DNA of 33,796 bases from CAZYQW01 sp964649825 (GTDB lineage Bacteria; Planctomycetota; B15-G4; JADJEK01). The notes below the pieces were generated by a model. It saw nothing but the letters and a program-made list of their open reading frames with translations, was not told where the DNA came from and did not search any database. Positions 23,902 through 33,700 of the stretch are shown piece after piece. The stretch is taken from positions 1-33,796 of the forward strand of contig CAZYQW010000033.1 of assembly GCA_964649825.1 (NCBI GenBank), given 5' to 3'. Both the position numbers and the translations under genes were made by a program. Within the stretch, counting starts at the first letter, position 1, and each line of letters opens with the position of its first letter.

Positions 23902-24231
23902 TTACCAGCGACGGCCACCGCCGCCGCCTCCGCCGCCCCGGCCGCCACCGCCGCCGCCACCGCCGCCACCACCACCGCCCATCGACGGTCCCTTCGGACG
24001 CGCCTCGTTCACGCGCAAGTTGCGACCCGCCATCTCGGTGTCGTTCAGTGCGTCGATCGCCTTCTGCGCGTCCGAACGCTCCGGCATCTCGACGAAGCCG
24101 AATCCCTTCGAGCGCCCAGTTTCACGGTCGATGATGACCTTCGCCGAATCGACGGCACCGTATCCCTCGAACAGCCGGCGGAGGTCGTCCTCGCCCGTGT
24201 TGTACGGAAGGTTGCCCACGTAAATGTTCAT
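23902..24231 (-). CDS. RRM-type RNA-binding protein with glycine-rich tail
   Basis: 109 residues from the ATG at 24231; the frame extends upstream without support. One RRM domain (residues 1-80): RNP2 MNIYVGNL at the very start and RNP1 KGFGFVEM. The last 25 residues are almost all glycine, followed by RRW, as in cyanobacterial Rbp and cold-induced glycine-rich RNA-binding proteins. It probably binds RNA and helps cells at low temperature. It lies on the minus strand inside the biosynthetic cluster, between the small gene and the NRPS. The G-rich tail is encoded by CCN repeats on the plus strand (23914-23980). Confidence 0.93.
   Translation of the reverse strand: MNIYVGNLPYNTGEDDLRRLFEGYGAVDSAKVIIDRETGRSKGFGFVEMPERSDAQKAIDALNDTEMAGRNLRVNEARPKGPSMGGGGGGGGGGGGGRGGGGGGGGRRW
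23914..23980. repeat. Low-complexity CCN/GGN trinucleotide tract
   Basis: A tract of repeated CCG/CCT/CCA triplets encodes the glycine tail of the RRM protein on the minus strand. It is prone to length change and may vary between strains. Confidence 0.8.
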
Positions 24232-24436
24232 TGCTTCTCTAAGTCTCCAAACTCTCCGTCGGCACGTAAACGCGCCGCGTGGACACACCGACATCGTTCA
24301 ATCTCGTCGGCGTCCCAACAAACCATCCTCGGATCGGGGCGAGCGGTGAGATTCTCAACCTTCCTTCGCAGCCGGTTCGTACGGCCAGACACTCCTGGTC
24401 GCAGGATCCGGCCCGTGCCGGGGCAAAACAGCGAGG

Positions 24437-24464
24437 ATTATAGCCAAGGCTTCTCAAGTCGGAA
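24437..24464 (-). promoter_or_regulatory. Candidate promoter of the RRM gene with long leader
   Basis: On the minus strand TATAAT (plus-strand ATTATA at 24437-24442) is a perfect -10 box; TTCCGA (24459-24464 on the plus strand, read in reverse) sits 16 bases upstream as a weak -35. Transcription would start near 24430, giving a leader of about 195 bases before the ATG at 24231. Long leaders are usual for cold-shock RNA-binding genes. Confidence 0.4.
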
Positions 24465-24481
24465 GCCTCTGTGTTTCGTCC

Positions 24482-24511
24482 TTGACGATTCGATTTCGAT
24501 TGACACTTGAC
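24482..24511 (+). promoter_or_regulatory. TTGAC cluster upstream of the NRPS
   Basis: TTGAC occurs at 24482-24486, 24500-24504 and 24507-24511; the middle one is part of a perfect TTGACA -35 box. No good -10 box follows at 17 bases. The cluster could bind a regulator or be part of the NRPS promoter, 205 bp or more before the NRPS start. Confidence 0.25.
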
Positions 24512-24715
24512 GTCCAAACGGTGGACGACCCCCGGGGAATGGCCTTCGCCGGTCCCGACGTCCGTTCTCGGAGTCGGACGACGCCTCCGTTTCACGACCC
24601 CGCAGCTTCCGGCCCCCCTCGGGGCGGGCGGTGCCGGTGAATGTTCCGTACCCTGGGGTTCGGGCGCACGGATGGCCCCCGGACGAGAATCGCACGTGAA
24701 CGGACTGGACCTTCG

Positions 24716-27700
24716 ATGACCGATCGCTCCAAGCGGCGGGACCGCCTGTCGCCCGCCAAACGGAAGCTCCTGGAACGCCGCATCGAGGCGACCCACCGGG
24801 CGGCCGGGCGGACCCCGATCCTGCCGCTCGATCCGGCCGGTGGTCCGTTCGAGATCTCCGATTCCCAGCGGAGGTTCTGGCTGCTCGAGCAGCTCGAACC
24901 CGGCAATCCGGCCCATCACATCCCAAGCCGGACGGTCTTGCGGGGCCGGCTCGACGTCGCCGCGCTGCGCGCCGCGATCGATCGCATCGTCCGGCGCCAC
25001 GAGATCCTCCGCACGACCTTCCTCTGGACGGGGGATCGTCCGGTGCAGGAAGTGGCGGCGGAGCCGAACGTCGCGATCGAGCGGTTCGATCTGGCCGACC
25101 ACCACGACGCTGCCGCCGAGCGCGAGCGGCTCGCCGAGCGGGTGACCCGCTCCCCGTTCGACCTCGAGCGCGGCCCCCTCCTCCGCGTGGCGCTGATCCG
25201 CGTCGCCGACGACGAGCACGAGATCGTCACCTGCTTCCACCACATCATCGCGGACGGACTCTCGACGCGCGTGTTCGGCGGCGAGGTGGTCGCCATCTAC
25301 TCCGCGCTGACGACGGGTCGGGAGCCGGCGCTGCCCCCGCTTCCGGTGCAATACAAAGACTACGCCGCCTGGCAGCGGTCGCGGGACTGCGGCGAACGCC
25401 TCGCGGAGGGGACAGCGTATTGGAGGCGGCAGCTCCACGACCTCAAGACCCTCGAGCTCCCGATCGATCGGAGCCGGACCGACGACTGGCGGACGCGCGG
25501 CGCCCGCGAGTCGATTCCCCTCGACGCCGAGCTGATCGAGCGCGTCAGCGCGGTCGGCAAGGCGGCCCGCGCCACGCCGTTCATGACCATCCTGGCCGCG
25601 TTCAAGGTTTTCCTCATGCGCGTCTGCCGAGAGGAGGACGTGGTCGTCGGCACGCCGACCGCGAACCGCACCCGGGCCGAGCTGCACGACCTGATCGGGT
25701 TCTTCGTGAACAGCCTGGCGCTGCGCACCGACCTCTCGGGCGACCCGACGTTCCTCGAGTTGCTCGGCCGGGTGAGGACGGTGACGCTCGAGGCGAACGA
25801 GCGCCAGGACTTCCCGTTCGAGCGCGTCGTCGACGCTCTGAAGCCGGCCCGCGACCTGGAGCGCGCCCCGCTCTTCCAGGTGATGTTCAGCTACATCGAC
25901 TTCGCCGAGTTCCGCCACCAGCTCGATGGGCTCACGATGGAGGGACGTTGGGTCCAGGCGGGGACGCTCTTCGACCTGAGCCTCTACGCGCTGATCGGGG
26001 AGACGGACCGACGCCTCGCGTTCGAGTACGACACGAACCGGTTCGAGCCCGAGACGATCCGGCGGTTCCTCGGCTGTCTCGAGACCCTGCTCCGCGCGGT
26101 CGCCGCTGATCCGACGCGTCCGATCTCGCGGCTCCCGATGATGAACGCCGCCGAGGAGGGCGCGATCGCGCGGTTCGAGCCGGGCCCCGTCACGCCGGTG
26201 AACGGCGACCCGATCCACGCGCGCTTCGAGCGCCAGGCGGCTCTGACGCCGGACAGGACTGCACTGCGCTTCGGCGACGCCGCGTGGACCTACGCCGCGT
26301 TGGACGCGCGCGCCGGACGCGTCGCGGCCGCGCTGCGCCGCGCCGGCGTCGAGCCCGGAGAGCGCGTCGCCGTCTACCTCGAGCGCGGACCCGAGCTCGT
26401 CGCCGCGCTCCTCGGCGTACTGAAGGCGGGCGCGGCGTACGTGCCGCTCGACCCGGAGTTCCCCACCGATCGGCTCGCGTTCATGATCGAGGACTCGGGG
26501 GCGCGTATCGTCGTGAGCGACGATCGGGTCGGCGAGATCCCCTCGCGATCCGGCGACGCGGCCGGTCGCCCGGCGCGGCTCGACGTGCGCGACGTCGCGG
26601 GCGACGTCGCGCCGCTCACGACGGTGGTTCCGGGCGAGCTGGCCATGTACGTGCTCTACACGTCCGGCTCGACCGGCCGGCCGAAGGGCGTCGTCGTCCC
26701 TCATCGAGCGGTGTCGAACTTCCTCGACGCGATGATCGCAGCGCCGGGGCTCGACGCGAACGACGTGCTGCTCGCGGTGACCACGCTCTCGTTCGACATC
26801 GCGGTGCTCGAGGTGTTCGGCCCGTTGCTCGTCGGCGCGACGGTCTGGATCGCCTCGGCCGACGAGACGCGGGACGGCCCGATGCTGCGCGAGCGCCTCG
26901 AGCACCACGACGTGACGGTCTGCCAGGCCACGCCGGCCACGTGGCGCATCCTCCTGCTGTCGGGGTTCCGCGGCAGCGACCGGCTCAAGATCCTGTGCGG
27001 CGGCGAGGCGCTGCCGCGCGACCTCGCCGATCGCCTGCTCGAACGGGGACGCGAGGTCTGGAACCTTTATGGGCCGACCGAGACCACGGTCTGGTCGACC
27101 GTCGAGCGCGTCCGGGCCGACGGTCCCATCACGATCGGACGGCCGATCGCGAACACGACGCTCCGCATCCTCGACGACCACGGCTGCCGCGTGCCGATCG
27201 GCGTCGCCGGTGAGCTCTGGATCGGCGGCGCCGGCGTCGCGAGGGGGTACCACGCGCGTGACGAGGCGACCGCCCAACGGTTCGCGCGAGATCCGCTCGA
27301 TGCCGGCGAGCGTGCGTTTCGGACCGGCGACCTCGCGCGCTGGCGAGGCGACGGGCGGGTCGACTTCCTCGGCCGGCGCGACGCACAGGTCAAGCTGCGC
27401 GGACATCGCATCGAGCTCGGCGAGGTCGAGACGGTCCTCCGCGAGCACGACAGCGTTCACGAGGCCGCGGTCGCGGTGCGGCGGTTCGACGGCGAGGACG
27501 AGCGGCTCGTCGCGTACGTCGTGCGCTCGCCGGACGACGCGGCGTCGCGCAGCGACGCGGACGATCGCCAGGTCTCGCGCTGGCGCGACGTGTTCGACGG
27601 CGTGTATCGAGAGGGTCGAGACGGGGCCGGGGCGGACGCATTCGACATCCGCGGGTGGAGCGACAGCTACACCGGCGAGCCGATGTCGGACGCCGCGATG

Positions 27701-30700
27701 CGCGAGTGGATCGCCGCCACCGCGGACCGCGTTCGCGCGCTCGCGCCGCGCCGCGTCCTCGAGATCGGGAGCGGCTCCGGGCTCCTCCTGCTGCGCGTCG
27801 CTCCCCACGTGGAGTCGTACCACGGGATCGACGTCTCGCCCGCCGCGGTCGAGACGCTCGGCGCGCGGGTCCGGGCGGCCGGCCTGACCAACGTCACGCT
27901 GGCCGCGGGCGCGGCCGACGAGCTGACCGCGAGCCTCGCCGCGACGGACGCCCGCTTCGACCTCGTGATCCTCAACTCGGTCGTCCAGTACTTCCCGAGC
28001 CTCGACTACCTGCTCGACGTCATCGAGAGCGCGGCCGGCGTGCTGGAGGCGGGAGGCCGGATCTTCCTCGGCGATCTGCGCAACCGCGCGCTGCTCGAGT
28101 CGTTCCACGCGTCGGTCGAGTTCGCTCGAGCGTCCGCCGCCGCCTCCACCGACGAGCTCCTGCGCCGCGTCCAGACGCGTGTGCGTCAGGAGAAGGAGCT
28201 GGTCCTCGATCCAACGCTCTTCGCGGAGCTCGCGTCGCGCTGGCCGCGGCTCGGCGACGTGCGCGTCGAGCTGCGCCGTGGACGCGACGACAACGAGCTG
28301 ACGCGGTTCCGCTACGACGTCACCCTCGGATTCGATCGAGCGCCGCTCGACGCTCCGGAGGAGGTCTCGTGGGAACGGCTCGAGCCCCGCCTCGCGGCCG
28401 GGGGTCCCGCCCCTCTCCGCGTGCGCGATCTCGAGAACGCCCGCGTCGCCCACCTCGTCGAGACGTGGGAGTACCTCCGCAGCGCCGGCGCGGCGACCGC
28501 GGGGGCTCTTCGCGCGCTCGCCGCCGATCGACCCGGCGTCGACCCGGAAGCGCTCCACGAGCTCGGGGCGCGCTTCGACCGCGACGTCGAGGTCTCTTGG
28601 TCGCGCCGGCCGGGCTTCATCGACGCGACGTTCCGTCCGCGTTCCGCCGACCGGAGGACGCCGGTGGAGGTGCCGGCCACGCCGCCTCCACGCGAGGGGT
28701 TGGAGCGCTACGCGAACGATCCGTCCGGCGGCGACGGTTTCGCCGCGACCGTGCGACGCCTGCGCGAGCACCTCCGGGCCCGTCTGCCGACCTTCATGCT
28801 GCCGTCGGCGTTCGTCGCGCTGCCGGCGCTTCCCCGCACCCCGAACGGGAAGATCGATCGTCGTGCCCTCCCCGATCCACCCGCCGCTCGGACCGACGTC
28901 GACGGCGGCGCGCCCCCGGCGACGCCGACCGAGGAGGCCATCGCCGCCGTCTGGCGCGAGCTGCTCGGAGTCGAGCGCATCGGCCGCGCCGCGAACTTCT
29001 TCGAGCTCGGCGGCCACTCGTTGCTCGCGACGCAGGTCGTCTCTCGGCTGCGCGATACGTTCGAGGTGGAGATCCCGCTGCGCCGCTTCTTCACCAGCGC
29101 GACGATCGAGCGGCTCGGCCGCTTCGTCGACGACGAACGAGGCCGCGACGCGGAACCGCGGCCCGATCGCATCGTGCCGGTCGAGCGGCCCGACCACCTG
29201 CCGCTCTCGTTCGCGCAGCAGCGACTCTGGTTCCTCGACCAGCTCGTCCCAGACGCCGCCGAGTACAACGTGTTCGGCGCGTTGCGGCTGAACGGGAGCC
29301 TGTCGATCAGGGCGATCGAGCGCAGCCTCGCCGACCTCGTTCGACGCCACGAGCCGCTGCGCACGTCGTTCCCCGCGCGGGACGGCGTTCCGTCGCAGGC
29401 GATCGCGCCGCCGGGTCCGGTGCCGCTGGATCTCGTCGATCTCTCGTCCGGCGCGGCGCCGGGGCACGATCGCGTGCACGACGAGATCGGGCGTCTCGCG
29501 CGGCACCGGTTCGACCTCGAGCGCGGACCGTTGCTCCGCGCCGCGCTGATCCGGCTCGCCGAGCGCGAGCACGTACTCGTCGTCGTCAACCATCACGTCG
29601 TCTCGGACGGCTGGTCGCTCGGCATCCTCGTTCGCGAGCTGTCCGTCCTCTACCGCGCGCACGTGGAAGGGTCCGACGGCGCTCTCCCCCCGCTGCCGAT
29701 CCAGTACGCCGACTTCGCGCTCTGGCAGCGCGAGCGGCTCCAGGGCGACGTCCTCGACCGGCAGGTCGCGTGGTGGAAGGAGAGGCTCGCGGGAGCGCCG
29801 GCGCTGCTCGAGCTCCCGGTCGATCGGCCGCGCCCGAGGATCCCGAGCGGTCACGGCGCGCGGACGCGCTTCACGCTCCCTGCCTCGCTGTCGAACCGGC
29901 TGCGCGAGCTGGCGCGAAAGCACGAGACGACGCTCTTCGTCACGCTCCTCGCCGCGTTCAAGACGTTCGTCCACCGGATGTCGGGTCAGGCCGACGTCGT
30001 GGTCGGCACCGCCGTCGCGAACCGCACCCGGCTCGAGATCGAACCGCTGGTCGGGTTCTTCGCGAACACGCTTCCGCTCCGCACCGATCTCTCCGGCCGG
30101 CCGACGTTCGAGGAGCTCCTCGGGCGGGTGCAGGCGACGACACTCGGCGCGCTCGCGCATCAGGACGTCCCGTTCGAGCGCCTCGTCGACGAGATCAACC
30201 CGCGACGCGACCTGTCGCGCGCGCCGGTCTTCCAGGTCTCGTTCGACATGATCCACGTGCCGATCGAGGAGCTCGTGTTCCCCGACCTCGACGTCTCGCT
30301 CGTCGACGTCGACCCGCGGACCGCCAAGATCGACCTCAAGGTGACGATCGACGACGTTCCTGACGCGCTCGCGGGCGAGATCGAGTTCAGCACCGACCTC
30401 TTCTCGGCCGAGACGATCGATCGTTGGATCGGACACTACCGTACGTTGCTCGACGCGATCGTCGTCGACCCCGCCGCGCCGATCGACGAGCTGCCGCTCC
30501 TCGACGACGCGGAGGGACGGCGAGTGCTCGCGCTGTCGCGCGGACCGGAGGTTCCCGCCGCTCCGTTCCGGTCGACGCATCGAACGATCGAGGACGTCGC
30601 CGCGCGGGCTCCGGACTCGATCGCGATCGAGGGCGACTCCGAACCGCTGTCGTACGCGGAGCTGAACCGGCGCGCGAACCGGCTCGCGTACGGCCTGATC

Positions 30701-33700
30701 CGCCGCGGCGTCGGGCGCGGCGACCGCGTCGCGATCCAGCTCGCGCGGTCGGCAGACCGCATCGTCGCCATGCTCGCAGTCTGGAAGACGGGGGCCGCGT
30801 ACGTGCCGATCGACCCCCGCGACCCCGACCTGCACCGGCAAACGCTGCTCGCGGAAGCGGGCGCGCGCCTCGTGCTGACCGCGGCCGACCTTGCCCGGTG
30901 GCGCGGCGAGCTCCTGCGCGAGAGCGGCGAGAACCCCGACCGCGGCGCGCGTGGCGACGACCCCGCGTACCTGCTCTTCACGTCGGGGTCGACCGGCAAG
31001 CCGAAGGGCGTCGTCGTCTCGCACGGCGCGCTCGCGCACCACACGTCGTGGACGCTGCACCGGTTCGCCGTCACCGAAGCCGACGCGTTCCTCCACAAGA
31101 TCCCGCTCGGCTTCGACGCGTCGCTGCTCGAGCTGGTGACGCCGCTCGCGGCCGGCGCGCGCGTCGTCGTCGCACCCGAGGACGTCGAGCGCGACCCCGA
31201 GTCGATGTTGGACGTCATCGAGCACCGCCAGGTCACGGTGCTCGTCGTGGTGGCGTCGCAGCTTCGCGTGCTCCTCGACGCGGAACGGCTCGAGCGGCTC
31301 CGGTCGATTCGCGTGGTTCTTTGCGGCGGCGAGGCGATGACCGGTGAGCTCGTACGCGCGGTCGCCGAGCGTACGCGAGCGGCCGGGATCGAGCTCGATC
31401 TCTTCAACCTGTACGGGCCGACCGAAGCATGCATCGATGCGACGTCTCATCGGGTCGACCTCGACCGTGACGCCGAGCTCGACCGCGTCCCGATCGGGGA
31501 TCCGATCGACGGCACCACCGCGGTCGTCGTCGACGCGAAGCGTCGTCTCCAACCGATCGGCGCCCCCGGCGAGCTGTGGATCGCGGGGCCGGGGCTCGCG
31601 CTCGGCTACCACGACGCGCCGACCTCGAGCGCGCGCGCGTTCGTCGAAAGCAAGCTCGATGGCCGGCGCCGCGTCTTCTACCGCACGGGCGACCGGGTGA
31701 TGCGGCGCGCGGATGGCCGGCTCGTCTTCCTCGGTCGCATGGACGAGCAGGCGAAGGTACGTGGGTTCCGTGTCGAGCCGGCCGAGATCGAGGCGGCGCT
31801 GCGCCGCCATCCGTCCGTCACCGAGTGCGCGGTGATCGTCGATCGCGGGGGGCTCTCCGCTTTCGTCGAGCTCTCGAACGACGACCCGGCCCCGGACGAG
31901 CTGCGCCGCTTCCTCGCCGACCGCCTGCCCGCGCACATGACGCCCGATCGCGTACGCCCGGTCGAACGGCTGCCGCGGCTCGCGAGCGGCAAGATCGATC
32001 GCGTCGCGCTCGCGAGCTCGGCGGCCGGCGCTTCGTCCGCGTCGGCGCCGGCCGTCGCCGGCACCACGACCGAGGAGGCATTGTGCGCGATCGTGGCCGA
32101 GCTGCTCGCGCGGCCGGAGGTCCGGCCCGGCGACGACTTCTTCGACCTCGGCGGACACTCGCTCCTCGCGACCCAGCTCGCGTCGCGCCTCCGGATCGCG
32201 TTCGACGCCGACGTCCCGCTGCGCGCGATCTTCTCGACGCCGCGGCTGTCCGATCTCGCGGCGTGGTTGGACGCGCGGGTCGAGACGAACGACCGCACGC
32301 GCCCGCCGCCGATCGTTCGCCGACCTCGGCCGGATCGCGTCCCGCTGTCGTTCGCGCAGCAGCGGCTCTGGTTCCTCGACCGGCTCGGCACCGGATCGAC
32401 CGAGTACCACATGGCGGGAGGCCTGAAGCTCGACGGCCGGCTCGACGTCGAGGCGCTGCGGCGGACGCTCGATCAGCTCGAGGCCAGGCACGAGTCGCTG
32501 CGGACGGTCTTCACGTTCGTCGACGGCGCCCCGTGGCAGGTCGTGAACGAGCCGCGCGGTCTGCCGCTTCCGGTGATCGATCTCTCGGATGACGAAACCG
32601 GCGATCGCGCCGCCGCGGTGGAACGGCACGTCGCGGAGATGGCGACGACCCCGTTCGACCTCGAGCACGGGCCGCTCTCCCGCGCGATGCTCCTGCGGCT
32701 CTCCGAGCACGAGCACGTCCTCCTCCTCGGACAGCATCACGTCATCTCGGACGGCTGGTCGATCGGCATCCTGTTCCGCGAGGTGACGCGCCTCTACCGG
32801 GCGAACAAGAGCGGCGACCCGTCGCCGCTCGACGATCTGCCGATCCAGTACGCCGATTTCGCGCTCTGGCAGCACGATTGGATGCGAGGCGAAGAGGCCG
32901 CCGCCCAGGTCGACGAGTGGCGGCGCCGCCTTCAGGGCGCGCCCGCGTTCCTCGAGCTCCCCTGCGACCACGCCCGCCCCGCCGTCCTGACCCACCGTGG
33001 GACGCGGACGCGCTTCCTCGTCGACGACGCGCTCTCCGCGCGGCTCCGGGCGCGGTCGCGCGATCTCGACGCGACGCTCTTCGTGACGCTGCTCGCCGCG
33101 TTCAAGGCGTTCCTCCATCGCCTGACCGGCGCGGACGACCTCGTCGTCGGGACCGCCGTGGCGAACCGCAACCGCGTCGAGACCGAGCGGTTGATCGGGT
33201 TCTTCGTCAACACGCTCGCGCTGCGGACGCGGCTGGACGACGTGCGAACGTTCCGCGAGCTGGCCGGTCGCGTGCGCGAGACCGCGCTCGACGCGTACGC
33301 CCGCCAGGACGTACCGTTCGAGAGGCTCGTCGACGAGCTGAACCCGGTCCGCGACCCTGGACGCACGCCGCTCTTCCAGGTCTTCTTCAACTTCCTGAAC
33401 GTCCCGCGCGAGGCGATCGAACTCGACGACCTCCGCGTCGAGCCGATCGAGATCGATCACGACACCTCGAAGTTCGACCTGAGCCTCGAGGTCGATGACG
33501 GCGCGGCGTCGATCTCCATCGTCGTCGAGTTCAGCACCGACCTCTTCGACGACGCGACGATCGCACGCTGGTGGGGTCACTACCTGCGCGTCCTCGAGGC
33601 GGTCGCCGCCGATCCCGACGTCGCGATCGATCGCATTCCGCTCCTCGACCACGATCAGACCGCCGACGTCGTCCGGCGCTCCCGCGGGCCCTCCGTCGAC

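Larger units (their letters stand above)
24232..24715. other. 484-bp divergent intergenic region
   Basis: This non-coding stretch lies between the RRM gene (minus) and the NRPS (plus). It holds the long leader of the RRM gene, a perfect TATAAT on the minus strand and a cluster of TTGAC elements upstream of the NRPS. Small frames on both strands in it lack ribosome sites and are not believed. Confidence 0.6.

Noticed and set aside
20000..24715. A stand-alone acyl carrier protein
   Set aside because: No DSL-type motif was seen in any small frame here, so none is reported; absence is recorded as a finding.
24507..24719. 70-codon plus-strand frame ending inside the NRPS start
   Set aside because: No ribosome site or domain; its stop overlaps the NRPS start by chance.
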